Source: Larkinella humicola
GTDB taxonomy: Bacteria; Bacteroidota; Bacteroidia; Cytophagales; Spirosomataceae
Assembly: GCF_008727875.1 (NCBI RefSeq)
Contig: NZ_VTWS01000012.1
Coordinates: 62,001-126,000, forward strand
DNA: 64,000 nucleotides
Reading direction: 5' to 3'
Part shown: piece after piece, positions 44,463-53,610 of the stretch
How the letters are laid out: each line of letters opens with the position of its first letter
Position numbering within the stretch: the first letter of the stretch is position 1
Made by a program: the position numbers and the translations under genes
Notes under the pieces: model-generated
Databases searched by the model: none
Seen by the model: only the letters and a program-made list of their open reading frames with translations
Told to the model about the DNA's origin: nothing

Positions 44463-46013
44463 ATGATACAATACAGAAAAACGGTTGGCGTGGTGTGGTT
44501 GATCGGGTTGTTGCAGACTACGGTTTGTCTGGCTCAATCGGCAAAAATGCTGTCGACGGAGACGTTGAAAAACTACGTAACCTCCTTTAATTCCATTGAT
44601 GACGAAGCGGTCATAAACCACGTTCCGAATGCGGAGTCGTTCGACTGGCTTTCCCGGAACATTCCGCTTTTTGACTGCCCGGATTCGACGCTTCAAACCG
44701 TGTATTACTACCGCTGGTGGTCGTTTCGAAAACACCTGAAACGAACGCCGGAAGGCTATATTTTTACGGAGTTCATCACGAAAATGAACCACGCCGGCAA
44801 ATACAACGCCATCAGCAGCGCGTTGGGCCATCACATTTACGAGGGGCGCTGGCTGCACGATCCGCAGTACATCGATGACTACATTTCGTTCTGGCTCTAC
44901 GTCGATCCGAAACACACCGCCCCCCGGTTTCACGCGTTCAGTAGCTGGGTCGATGACGCCGTTTACAACCGGTATCTGGTCAATCTGGATAAACCCTTTA
45001 TTCAAAAGAACCTGCTGGCGCTAGATGCTGATTACCGCAAGTGGCAGCAGGAGAAGCAGTTAGCCAGCGGTTTGTTCTGGCAGTTTGACGTGCGGGACGC
45101 CATGGAAGAATCGATCAGTGGCTCGCGGAAAGATAAAAACCGGCGTCCGACCATCAACAGTTACATGTATGGCAATGCCAAAGCCCTGGCAGACCTGGCG
45201 GCTCTGGTCCACAACGATACGCTCCAAAACCGCTACCGGCAACTGGCCGCGTCGCTGAAAAAACTGACCCTGGATAGTCTCTGGAACGCGGAGGATCGGT
45301 TTTTTGAAGTGAAATCCCCCAAAGGTAGTTTTGCCAACGCCCGTGAAGCCATCGGTTTCATTCCCTGGTATTTTGACCTGCCCGACGACAGCCCGACTTA
45401 TGCCCGGCAGTGGGACCTGTTGACCGACACGACCGGTTTTTCAGCACCCTGGGGGCTGACCACGGCGGAACGTCGCCACCCGCTTTTCCGAACCCACGGT
45501 TCCGGCCACGGCTGTGAATGGGATGGGCCGGTCTGGCCATTTGCCACGACGCAAACGCTGAAAGCGTTGTCGAATCTACTGACGAAATACAAAAATCAGG
45601 GGCGCATGACGAAGGCGGTTTTTTACGATGAGTTGCAGAAATACGCCCGGTCGCACACGATGAACGGAACGATTTATTTGGGTGAGTATCAGGATGAAAA
45701 AACCGGCGAATGGCTGAAAGGCGATAATCCCCGCAGCAAATTTTATAACCACTCCGGGTTCGCGGATCTGATCATCAGCGACCTGGTTGGGCTGAAACCC
45801 CGCGCTGATGATGTGCTGGAAATTCATCCGCTGATTCCCGACCACTGGGACTGGTTTTGTCTGGATAATGTGCTGTATCACGGAAAAATCCTGACGATTT
45901 TGTACGACAAAGCCGGAAAACGCTACGGAAAAGGCAAAGGATTTCGGGTGTTTGCGAATGGAAAGGAAGTGATCCGGACGGGGAAAGTAGGGCCGGTGAG
46001 AGGGAAGTTTTAA
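44463..46013 (+). CDS. Secreted (alpha/alpha)6-barrel glycosidase (MGH1/GH63-like)
   Basis: The 516-residue protein starts at ATG 44463, directly before a signal peptide (RKTVGVVWLIGLLQTTVCLAQ region). An upstream ATG at 44400 lies before the likely transcription start. The body is an (alpha/alpha)6 barrel of the kind found in mannosylglycerate hydrolase-like and GH63 enzymes: TVYYYRWWSFRKHL, INSYMYGNAKALADLA, EAIGFIPWYFDLP, CEWDGPVWPFATTQTLKAL and HPLIPDHWDWFCLDN. The acidic residues in CEWDGPVW and in the DVRDAMEESISG region are catalytic candidates. RG-II and pectin clusters use helical-barrel enzymes for beta-L-arabinofuranose and other caps, but the substrate here is not known. A family A palindrome follows the stop. 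Confidence 0.75.
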   Translation: MIQYRKTVGVVWLIGLLQTTVCLAQSAKMLSTETLKNYVTSFNSIDDEAVINHVPNAESFDWLSRNIPLFDCPDSTLQTVYYYRWWSFRKHLKRTPEGYIFTEFITKMNHAGKYNAISSALGHHIYEGRWLHDPQYIDDYISFWLYVDPKHTAPRFHAFSSWVDDAVYNRYLVNLDKPFIQKNLLALDADYRKWQQEKQLASGLFWQFDVRDAMEESISGSRKDKNRRPTINSYMYGNAKALADLAALVHNDTLQNRYRQLAASLKKLTLDSLWNAEDRFFEVKSPKGSFANAREAIGFIPWYFDLPDDSPTYARQWDLLTDTTGFSAPWGLTTAERRHPLFRTHGSGHGCEWDGPVWPFATTQTLKALSNLLTKYKNQGRMTKAVFYDELQKYARSHTMNGTIYLGEYQDEKTGEWLKGDNPRSKFYNHSGFADLIISDLVGLKPRADDVLEIHPLIPDHWDWFCLDNVLYHGKILTILYDKAGKRYGKGKGFRVFANGKEVIRTGKVGPVRGKF

Positions 46014-46028
46014 TCTTGGAAAATAACG

Positions 46029-46132
46029 AATATCGAAGTGTTGCCCCTAAATCCCCTAAAGGGGACTTTTTGCATCCGGAAGATTCGCGTCCAAGTCCCC
46101 TTCAGGGGATTTAGGGGCAACACTTCGATATT
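46029..46132. repeat. Inverted repeat, family A copy 5, with long mirrored unique flanks
   Basis: The family arms GCCCCTAAATCCCCTAAAGG and complement (one mismatch) have a loop with ATCCGGAA. Outside them 14 further bases (AATATCGAAGTGTT) are mirrored perfectly on the other side, although no other copy shares them. The element separates the convergent MGH1-like and AraC genes. Confidence 0.92.
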
Positions 46133-46144
46133 TCAATTTATTTT

Positions 46145-47047
46145 TCAAACACTTGCCTTGCTCAGCAGCGATTTCGACTTGTTGAGATACTGGCGTTTGT
46201 ATTCCAGGGGAGTGACGCCGGTTACTTTTTTGAAGTGGCGGTAAAAATTCGATACGTTGTTAAAACCGCAGTCGAAGCAAATCACTTCGGTGAGGGTTTT
46301 GCCCTCGATCAACGCTCGGCAGGCGTGGCTGATCCGGATCTCGATCAGAAAATCGTAGTAAGTTTTGTTGGTCATCAGTTTAAAATACCGGCAGAACGAG
46401 GTCACGCTCAGGTTGCTGATGGCCGAAATTTCTTCCAGTGAAATCTCCTTTTTGTAGTTTGCGAGCGTGTAGTTGCAAACCGTATTCAGTCGCTGGGTAT
46501 CGGTTTCGTCGGATTGGTAAAAAACCGCCCGGCCATTGACGATCAGCTCATATTCTTCCGTTTCCGCGAGGGTTTGCAGGATGGAGAGCAGAATGATGAT
46601 TTTGTCGAGATTGGTGGCGTCGAGCGCCCGGTGCATCAGGTTCGCGAGTCTGGCATTGGCCTGACCGGTGATGACCATACCGCTTTTTGCTTTTTCGAAC
46701 AAGCGGGGAATTAAATACGCTTCCGGCAATTTTAAAAGATCATCGCCCAGGCAATCGGGCAGAAACTGGATGACAATAACTTCGATGGTTAAATCCGGGT
46801 CGTTGTTGTAATATTCTTTCCCACTTCGCCAGGTATGCGGCAAGTTCTCGCCCACTAATACAATCTCTCCCGGCGAAAAGTTAGCGATTTTGTCGCCAAT
46901 AAACCGTACCCCTTCGCCCTTAATGATATAATGCAGTTCAAGCTCGGGATGATAGTGCCAGATGTTCTTGAAATGCGGCAGAATATCGTGCCGGACAATG
47001 TAGGAGTTTTCCAGCTTATCCGTCACTTTTCGAAATAATGGCTTCAT
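46145..47047 (-). CDS. AraC family transcriptional regulator with cupin domain
   Basis: This 300-residue regulator has an N-terminal cupin-type sugar-sensing domain (about residues 20-95: HYHPELELHYIIKGEG, FSPGEIVLVGENLPHTW). A C-terminal double-HTH domain (about 195-295) follows, with ISLEEISAISNLSVTSFCRY and VICFDCGFNNVSNFYRHFKK, the classical second-HTH wording. Such regulators activate sugar-use genes when a monosaccharide is bound. It is divergent from the DUF3826-susC-susD genes (460 nt apart) and convergent with the MGH1-like gene, so the susCD locus is its most likely target. Confidence 0.92.
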   Translation of the reverse strand: MKPLFRKVTDKLENSYIVRHDILPHFKNIWHYHPELELHYIIKGEGVRFIGDKIANFSPGEIVLVGENLPHTWRSGKEYYNNDPDLTIEVIVIQFLPDCLGDDLLKLPEAYLIPRLFEKAKSGMVITGQANARLANLMHRALDATNLDKIIILLSILQTLAETEEYELIVNGRAVFYQSDETDTQRLNTVCNYTLANYKKEISLEEISAISNLSVTSFCRYFKLMTNKTYYDFLIEIRISHACRALIEGKTLTEVICFDCGFNNVSNFYRHFKKVTGVTPLEYKRQYLNKSKSLLSKASV

Positions 47048-47507
47048 ACGTATCGCGCACTAACGTGTCTACTCAATTCGGACCGGGTCGGTAAGCTGAC
47101 CCCTCTCCATTATAAAGAAAAATCCCGGCTGATCTACTGAATTGGCGCGGGTCTGTTATCCCGCCGGAGCAGGACGGAAACCGTACGGGCCATACCGTTC
47201 GTTTCCGGCTCATTTTGTTTTCACTTTGTGGGTTTCGGTAACCGATATACAAAAATAAACGAAATAACTCCAATTATTTATATTTATTCGATGATAACTT
47301 CCTATAATAATTTGGCAAAAAAATGCAGCTATGCCCCTGAAATGTACTATATTTTTGTATTCAGTTGTAGAATAGTATTGTAAAATCCTGATTTAGTCTT
47401 CTTTTAGCGCCTGGCTATGTAGAAAATCGCAGGCACAAGCCAACCAGACGAGAATCAGCGAATCCGAGTCCGTCATCAGCCTGTTGCGTTCTTAATTTCC
47501 GACTACC
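47048..47507. other. Long divergent regulatory region between araC-type gene and DUF3826-susCD
   Basis: This 460-nt gap has no credible gene. Its middle (47220-47400) is A/T-rich. TATTTTTG at 47350-47357 on the plus strand and the same word on the minus strand (47257-47250) both fit the -7 consensus, but neither has a well-spaced TTTG. The leader of the rightward transcript would then be about 145 nt. No palindrome of the repeat families is present. Confidence 0.4.
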
Positions 47508-48188
47508 ATGACACCAAAAAACCTTCTGTTCAGTGGCCTGCTTGTTGTGATGGGCGTTCTTTCGGCCGTGGGGCAATCTTCGGCTCCGGCCCATATCGAT
47601 ACCGCGTATAACCGGGTCGTTACCGAACGGGCTGCGAAGATTGTGGCCACGCTGAACCTGAGCGAACCTGCAAAATCGGCCCGGGTTCAGGAGTCTATCG
47701 CGCGGCAATACCGGGATCTGAACACCATTCGTGAACGGCGGAAAGAAGCGATAAAAAACCGGATTGAAACGACACCGACAGCGACTAAACTTGCCGAAAA
47801 AGAGAAACTGGAAGGTGAAATAACCGGCGAATTAAAAATACTGCACACGGAATTTCTGACCCGTTTAGCCGCTGATTTAAATGGCCAACAAATCGATCAG
47901 GTAAAAGACGGTATGACGTACGGCGTCCTGCCGATAACCTACAAGGGGTATCAGGCTATGTTGCCTGATTTAACGGAAGCGCAGAAAAAGCAAATTCTGG
48001 CCTGGCTGACCGAAGCCCGGGAGCGGGCGATGGACGAAGGAACCTCGAAAGAGAAACACGCCATGTTTGGCAAATACAAAGGGCGGATCAACAACTACCT
48101 GTCGGCGGCCGGAATCGACCTGAAACAGGCGGGCAAAGCCTGGGAAGAACGCATTGCGAGTGAGGCCGAAAAGGCCCGGAAACAGTAA
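47508..48188 (+). CDS. DUF3826 family secreted protein, copy 2
   Basis: This 226-residue exported protein has a signal peptide (about residues 1-22, ending AVGQ). It shares the DUF3826 pattern with 31834-32529: KIVATLNLSEPAKSARVQE, a Lys/Glu-rich coiled stretch, then YKGYQAMLPDLTEAQKKQI and a helical end. The Gly-Tyr-x-Ala-x-x-Pro core is the most conserved part between the two. It is encoded 61 nt upstream of susC, so it is likely made together with the glycan importer. A periplasmic or surface accessory role is inferred; no enzymatic residues can be named. Confidence 0.85.
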   Translation: MTPKNLLFSGLLVVMGVLSAVGQSSAPAHIDTAYNRVVTERAAKIVATLNLSEPAKSARVQESIARQYRDLNTIRERRKEAIKNRIETTPTATKLAEKEKLEGEITGELKILHTEFLTRLAADLNGQQIDQVKDGMTYGVLPITYKGYQAMLPDLTEAQKKQILAWLTEARERAMDEGTSKEKHAMFGKYKGRINNYLSAAGIDLKQAGKAWEERIASEAEKARKQ

Positions 48189-48249
48189 CCAAGTCAATCC
48201 TTTCCAACCAACCGGGAGGTTCTCTGCACCTTCCCATCCTTTCAACCCT

Positions 48250-51200
48250 ATGACATCGGTTTTACGAACGAAAACAATCCTCCTGCGCACCGGCAGGTTG
48301 CTCTGCGTATTGACGCTGGGATGGCTCTCTGATGCGGTTTGCTATGCCGCAAACACCGGCGGGAAGGTTGCGCTGGCGGCTTTCAAACCGGCGTCTCCCC
48401 TGGAAAACATTACGGGTGTTGTGAAAGATGCCAAAGGCGAACCGCTGCCGGGCGTGAACGTTCTGATCAAAGGCACAAAAACCGGTACGGTTTCGGACAT
48501 CAAAGGAACGTTTCGGCTGAATCTGCCGAAGGGCGATGAAACCTTGATTTTCAGTTACATTGGTTTCAAAACCCAGGAGGTTCCGGTAAAAGGACGCACG
48601 ACGTTTGCGGTGCAACTGGAAGAAGACGCGGCTGCGTTGAGCGAAGTCGTGGTGGTGGGCTACGGCGTTCAGAAGAAGGTCAGTCTGACGGGAGCCGTTG
48701 CCACCATCGATATGAAAAGTGTTCAGGATCTGCCGGTTAACAGTTTGTCGGCCGCGCTGGTGGGCCAATTGCCGGGCGTGGGCGTTTCGGGTGGAACCAG
48801 CCGACCGGGCGAAAATGCGCAGATTACCGTTCGGAATCCGATCGTTTTATCGAAAGACGGCGGAACGCTGCGGCCCTTGTACGTCATCGACAACGTGGTG
48901 CGCTCGGAGGATGATTTCAACGCCCTGGATGTGTCGGAAGTCGAGGCCATTTCGGTGCTGAAAGACGCGGCTGCCGCCATTTACGGGGCGCGTTCGAATC
49001 AGGGTGTGGTGGTGGTGTCGACGAAGCGCGGAAAAGCCGGAACGCCCAAATTCAGTTACAGTGGTTCGACCGGTATTTCGGATGCCCAACTGCCAACCAT
49101 GATGAACGGGTTTGAGCACGCGACCTACCTGAACGACGTCAATTATGCCGCTGGCCGACTCCCGACCGACCCGCTCATTTATACGCCCGACGAACTGGCG
49201 CATTTCAAAAGCAACAACACCGACTGGCTGCGGCAGGCCTGGAAACCGTCGACCGTTCAGCGTCATGCCCTGAACGTGAGCGGTGGCAACGAGAAAGCGA
49301 CGTATTTCGCGGGGGCTTCCTACAACGCCCAGAATGCCAACTTCGACAACATCAACTCGGGCAAGTGGACCTTTCGGGCGAGTGCGGACATGCAGGTGAC
49401 CAAAAACCTGAAAGCCGCTCTGTCGTTGAGCGGTGATCTGTCGGACAAGAAAATGTATTACCTGAAACAGGGGGGCGAAAACGCGGAAAACGACATGCGC
49501 AGCCTGTTGTATACGCCCCAGTTTGCTCCGCCGTATGTGAACGGCCTGCCGGTTTTGCTGTCGAATGGCGGTTCCAACGATTTTGGTGCTTTTCACTTTT
49601 TCGAGATTCAGAAATCCAATAATTATACTCAAACCCGCAGCAGTGGCCTGAACATCACCGCCAATCTGGATTATTCCATTCCGTTTGTGAAAGGGCTGAA
49701 AGCCCGGGTGCTGTATAGCCGAACCGTCGATAACAGCTTCGGAAAACAATACGGAACGAAATACAATGTCTACAATTTCTCGATGCTGGGCGACCACAAG
49801 CACATTTACGGGGGAGATGTCCTCAAAATCGTTACGCTGAACAACGGCGACCGCGTGCGCGCCAATCCCGGCTATACGGATACCTACCAGCTCAACGGGT
49901 ACCTGAATTACGACCGGCAATTCGGGAAACACCAGGTGTCGGCCATTGCCTTCTTCGAGCAGTCGGAAACCCACGCCGATAACATTGCAGCCATGGCCGA
50001 GGGCGTTATCATCGGTGGGCTGGACAACATGCGCTACGCCACCGGCACGCAAACCACGACGGAAACCGAATCGGAAGTCGGTTTTCTGTCTTACGCCGGT
50101 CGGATCAACTACAATTACGCCAATAAATACCTGTTTGAAACCGCCATCCGGTACGATGCGTCCACCAAGTTCGCGCCCGAATACCGCTGGGGACTTTTCC
50201 CGTCGTTTTCGGCAGGCTGGGTCATTTCGGAGGAGCCTTTCTTTCGGAATGGCGTTCGCTGGGTCGATTTCCTGAAACTGCGCGGTTCACTCGGTTTTCT
50301 GGGCGGAGATGCCACCAAACCGTATAACTGGCTGACCAGCTACGCCATCCAGACGGGAAAAGGGGCGGTTTTTGGTGGCAATGCCGACCGTCCGCTGATC
50401 GTATCACCCAACAACGCGATGGCCAACCGCATGGCTCGCTGGGATGATAATACGAAATACAACATCGGGATTGACGCGCAATTCCTGAAAAACCGCCTGT
50501 CGCTCAGTTTGGATGCATTCTACGACCACCGCTACAACATGCTGACGTCGCTGACCTCGTCGGTTCCGCTGTTGGTCGGGGCGACGTTGCCGTCTGAAAA
50601 CTATGCGACCGTCGACGGGTTTGGAACGGAGATTTCACTGGGCTGGAGTGATAAAATTGGCAGCGACTGGTCCTACAAAGTCAATGGATTTTTCACCTGG
50701 AGCGATAACAAACAGATCAAAATCGATGTCGACAAAGGCAAAATTGGCACCTTCGAGGACCCTCTCGGCAAGTCGTCGGACATGGGCTTCAAGGGCTACA
50801 ACTACCTCGGCATGTTCCGAACCCAGCAGGATGTGGACTCGTATCTGGAAAAATACCCGGGCTATACCATTTTCGGCGCAGTTCCCAGACCGGGGATGTT
50901 GTATTACGAAGACGTGCGTGGCCCTAAAGATGCGTCGGGGCAGTTCACCGCTCCCGATGGGAAAATCACCGATGCCGACATGCAGTTTCTGACGAAAAAA
51001 GCCAATAACCACTACGGTTTTGGGTTTAATTTCAGCACTTCATACAAAGGGCTGTCGGTGGCGGCTGTCATCAGTGGGTCGTTTGGCGGCCAGAGTTCGG
51101 TCGAATCGTCGGCCCGTTCGCAGGCGACGCCCACCGCCAACCGTCCGCAGTTCTGGGCAAACCACTGGACACCCGAAAATCCGAATGCCGCCTACCCCAG

Positions 51201-51465
51201 TCCGTATTATCGGGATAATTACAACGTGGAGTCCGACTTCTGGTTCCGGAGTGCCACGCAGGTTTCGGTGCGGAACGTCACTATTTCGTACGGCTTGCCG
51301 ACCGGTTTTACCAGCCGATTGGGGTTGAGCAATGTCCGGGTGTATCTGGTGGCGACCAACCCGCTCAATCTCTACAATCCGTACGATTACAAAACGTATG
51401 CGGGCAATTACGACGCCTATCCGGTGCTGCGCTCTTTCTCACTCGGTCTCAATCTTGGCTTGTAA
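48250..51465 (+). CDS. susC: SusC/RagA family TonB-dependent glycan transporter
   Basis: This is a 1071-residue outer-membrane transporter. The start ATG at 48250 is chosen because it precedes the signal peptide; the open frame upstream overlaps the DUF3826 gene end. After the leader, a carboxypeptidase-regulatory-like domain (about residues 56-130, ITGVVKDAKGEPLPGVNVLI) is followed by a TonB box-like SEVVVVGYG and the plug (LVGQLPGVGV; AISVLKDAAAAIYGARSNQG). The 22-strand barrel ends in YPVLRSFSLGLNLGL. Such proteins import oligosaccharides captured by the SusD partner, encoded 11 nt downstream. It is the only susC/susD pair in the window, although three separate enzyme clusters surround it. 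Confidence 0.93.
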   Translation: MTSVLRTKTILLRTGRLLCVLTLGWLSDAVCYAANTGGKVALAAFKPASPLENITGVVKDAKGEPLPGVNVLIKGTKTGTVSDIKGTFRLNLPKGDETLIFSYIGFKTQEVPVKGRTTFAVQLEEDAAALSEVVVVGYGVQKKVSLTGAVATIDMKSVQDLPVNSLSAALVGQLPGVGVSGGTSRPGENAQITVRNPIVLSKDGGTLRPLYVIDNVVRSEDDFNALDVSEVEAISVLKDAAAAIYGARSNQGVVVVSTKRGKAGTPKFSYSGSTGISDAQLPTMMNGFEHATYLNDVNYAAGRLPTDPLIYTPDELAHFKSNNTDWLRQAWKPSTVQRHALNVSGGNEKATYFAGASYNAQNANFDNINSGKWTFRASADMQVTKNLKAALSLSGDLSDKKMYYLKQGGENAENDMRSLLYTPQFAPPYVNGLPVLLSNGGSNDFGAFHFFEIQKSNNYTQTRSSGLNITANLDYSIPFVKGLKARVLYSRTVDNSFGKQYGTKYNVYNFSMLGDHKHIYGGDVLKIVTLNNGDRVRANPGYTDTYQLNGYLNYDRQFGKHQVSAIAFFEQSETHADNIAAMAEGVIIGGLDNMRYATGTQTTTETESEVGFLSYAGRINYNYANKYLFETAIRYDASTKFAPEYRWGLFPSFSAGWVISEEPFFRNGVRWVDFLKLRGSLGFLGGDATKPYNWLTSYAIQTGKGAVFGGNADRPLIVSPNNAMANRMARWDDNTKYNIGIDAQFLKNRLSLSLDAFYDHRYNMLTSLTSSVPLLVGATLPSENYATVDGFGTEISLGWSDKIGSDWSYKVNGFFTWSDNKQIKIDVDKGKIGTFEDPLGKSSDMGFKGYNYLGMFRTQQDVDSYLEKYPGYTIFGAVPRPGMLYYEDVRGPKDASGQFTAPDGKITDADMQFLTKKANNHYGFGFNFSTSYKGLSVAAVISGSFGGQSSVESSARSQATPTANRPQFWANHWTPENPNAAYPSPYYRDNYNVESDFWFRSATQVSVRNVTISYGLPTGFTSRLGLSNVRVYLVATNPLNLYNPYDYKTYAGNYDAYPVLRSFSLGLNLGL

Positions 51466-51476
51466 CCTTCGACACC

Positions 51477-53258
51477 ATGAAACTCTTTCCTAAAATCGTT
51501 GCCGTTTGCTGTTCGTCGCTGGTGCTGACCAGTTGCATGGAAGTACTTGATAAAACCGACCTGGGTTCGACCAGCGGGGCGCTGATCTTCAATGATTCGA
51601 CGCTCACTCAGATGAACCTCGATTTCGTGTACGACCAGAATTTACCCACCGGTATTGCGACCCTGGGGCCCGGCAGCCCCAACAGCCCCAGTGTTACGAC
51701 TCTGTCGGATGAGTCGTTTGGCGAAAGCAAACTGCTGGAAGGCTCGCTGCTTGTCAATGAAGTGGGGGATTTTGGAACGGCGCTGAGTGCGACCAACAAC
51801 TACGGCAAAATCCGGGTGATCAACATGTTTCTGAGCGATGTGAACGCCGGGACCTTGCCGCAGTATACAAAGAACAAACTCCGGGCACAGGCGCAGTTTT
51901 TCCGGGCCTGGCGGTATTTCGACCTGGTGCGGTTATATGGCGGTGTTCCGCTGGTGCTGACGCCCCTGGCGGCTGTGGGCGTCGAAGCCCGCGACAAAGC
52001 GTTTTTACCCCGTAACAGCACCACCGAAACGTTTGCGGCCATTGTGAAAGATCTGGATTCGACCATTGCGTCGGTGCCGGGACGCTGGAATTCGAGCGAT
52101 TGGGGTCGCATCACGAAAGGAACGGCTGCGGCTCTGAAAGGGCGGGTGCTGCTGACGGCCGCCAGCCCGCAGTTCAATCCGGGCGATGCGGTAGCGAAAT
52201 GGCAGACGGCGTATGATGCCAATAAACAGGCAGTTGATCTGCTGACGGCCAATGGCTACGGCCTGCACGCATCCTTCGATCAGTTGTGGTTTCAGGAGGT
52301 CAACAATCCCGAAGCGGTTTTTGTGACGGGCTTCAATACGGCTACGGGCGACCAGGCCCGCAAGAACAATGGCTATGACAATGCGACGCGCCCATCCTAC
52401 ACCGGCACCAGTGGCGGGTCTAACCAACCGTCGTGGGAGATGGTGAAAGCCTTCCCGATGCTGGACGGCAAAAAACCGGGTGAATCAACGAAATACGCCT
52501 ATTCCGACCAGTTGTTCTACAAAAACCGGGACCCAAGGTTCAACAAAACCATCGCCTACAACGGCGTTAACTGGCCCCTGAACGGCAATACTTCATACAA
52601 ACTCTGGACGTATTTTGCGGGCGGAAAAACCGTAGAGCCAAAAGCAACGAACACCGGTTTTTACACCCGGAAAGCCGTCAACCCCACCCCGGCGATTGGC
52701 GACGTGCAGTTTTCGGGCACTGACTGGATCGAAATCCGGTTTGCCGAAGTGCTGCTGAATCTGGCCGAAAGTGCCGTTGGGATTAACAAACTGGACGAAG
52801 CCTATACGCAGTTGATCGCCATCCGGAAACGGGCGGGGATCGAAGCTGGTACCGACGGTTTATACGGGTTGAAAGCCAACATGACCCGGGCCGAGTTGTT
52901 CAGCGCGATTCTGGACGAGCGGCAGATCGAATTTGCCTTTGAAGGCAAGCGGTTCTGGGATTTGCGTCGGTGGAAACTGATCGAGAAAACCCTGAACGGC
53001 ACCCGGCGGACGGGTGTGACGATCAACCTGAAAACGACAGGCGTTCCGGCGGATTTTGCCACCACCCGCGACAACATCAACCTGGATCTGGCCTATACAA
53101 ACTATTTCACGCTGGAATTCAAGCCGCTGGACACGAAGTATGCCATCAACTGGAAACCCGAATATTACTTCTTCGCCATTCCGCAGTCGGCCATCGACAA
53201 CAACCCCAAACTGATTCAGAACACCACCTGGGGCGGGGCGTTTGATCCGTTGAAGTAA
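51477..53258 (+). CDS. susD: SusD/RagB family surface glycan-binding lipoprotein
   Basis: This 593-residue lipoprotein has the lipobox LTSC with the modified Cys20. SusD marks are the N-terminal LDKTDLG segment, ELLNLAESAVG-like helices (here EVLLNLAESAVGINKLDEAY), AIRKRAGIE and the C-terminal LDERQIEFAFEGKRFWDLRR block. SusD proteins sit on the cell surface as a lid on SusC and bind the glycan. The pairing with susC is standard. The transcript appears to end at the hairpin with T-run at 53558-53586, after a cluster of REP-like hairpins. The glycan is not known; pectin side-chain fragments are inferred from the neighbourhood. Confidence 0.93.
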   Translation: MKLFPKIVAVCCSSLVLTSCMEVLDKTDLGSTSGALIFNDSTLTQMNLDFVYDQNLPTGIATLGPGSPNSPSVTTLSDESFGESKLLEGSLLVNEVGDFGTALSATNNYGKIRVINMFLSDVNAGTLPQYTKNKLRAQAQFFRAWRYFDLVRLYGGVPLVLTPLAAVGVEARDKAFLPRNSTTETFAAIVKDLDSTIASVPGRWNSSDWGRITKGTAAALKGRVLLTAASPQFNPGDAVAKWQTAYDANKQAVDLLTANGYGLHASFDQLWFQEVNNPEAVFVTGFNTATGDQARKNNGYDNATRPSYTGTSGGSNQPSWEMVKAFPMLDGKKPGESTKYAYSDQLFYKNRDPRFNKTIAYNGVNWPLNGNTSYKLWTYFAGGKTVEPKATNTGFYTRKAVNPTPAIGDVQFSGTDWIEIRFAEVLLNLAESAVGINKLDEAYTQLIAIRKRAGIEAGTDGLYGLKANMTRAELFSAILDERQIEFAFEGKRFWDLRRWKLIEKTLNGTRRTGVTINLKTTGVPADFATTRDNINLDLAYTNYFTLEFKPLDTKYAINWKPEYYFFAIPQSAIDNNPKLIQNTTWGGAFDPLK

Positions 53259-53315
53259 GAAGTTGAAACAGGATTGAAAGAGCCCTCCGGTTATATCCGG
53301 TTAAAAACCAGCCGG

Positions 53316-53531
53316 TTTTGTCCCGTAGGGACTGAACAACCCGGCGACGCTACGCTGTTGAGTCCCCTCCGGGACAAAATCGATAGGGAAAACCGGGGCT
53401 CCGTTGTCGCTCGCGACAACGGGAAGAAGTACGGTTTAGCCCACGGTTCAAACCGTGGGTTCTGAAAAAACCGGCTCTGCGCTGAAACCGTTTTAACGGT
53501 TTTGAGGCCCTAAAACCGTTAAAACGGTTTC
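53316..53531. repeat. Composite array of REP-like hairpins between convergent genes
   Basis: Four hairpins lie in a row. An imperfect arm pair beginning TTTTGTCCCGTAGGGACTGA covers 53316-53379. GTTGTCG/CGACAAC is at 53403-53420. CCCACGGTT/AACCGTGGG is at 53440-53459. A perfect 20-bp pair beginning GAAACCGTTTTAACGGTTTT covers 53484-53531. The whole 352-nt gap (53259-53610) has no gene. Confidence 0.85.
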
Positions 53532-53557
53532 CAAATCCCGGACCATTTCCTGGTTGT

Positions 53558-53586
53558 CCCCGGATTAAAATCCGGGGCTGTTTTTT
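53558..53586 (+). terminator. Rho-independent terminator after susD
   Basis: A perfect stem CCCCGGATT/AATCCGGGG (53558-53576, 1-2 nt loop) is followed by CTG and a run of six T. It faces the susD transcript. It may be a REP-like element that has taken on terminator function. Confidence 0.65.
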
Positions 53587-53610
53587 CAATCGCCTAAATC
53601 CGTTTTTACG

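Noticed and set aside
46038-46244. Short plus-strand open frame beginning in family A copy 5
   Set aside because: It is a translation of the palindrome followed by the antisense of the AraC gene end; no ribosome-binding or family support.
47250-47357. Two TATTTTTG words as firm promoters of araC and susCD
   Set aside because: Both fit the -7 consensus, but no TTTG lies at the right distance and the region is A/T-rich, so chance matches are likely. They are only mentioned in the intergenic entry.
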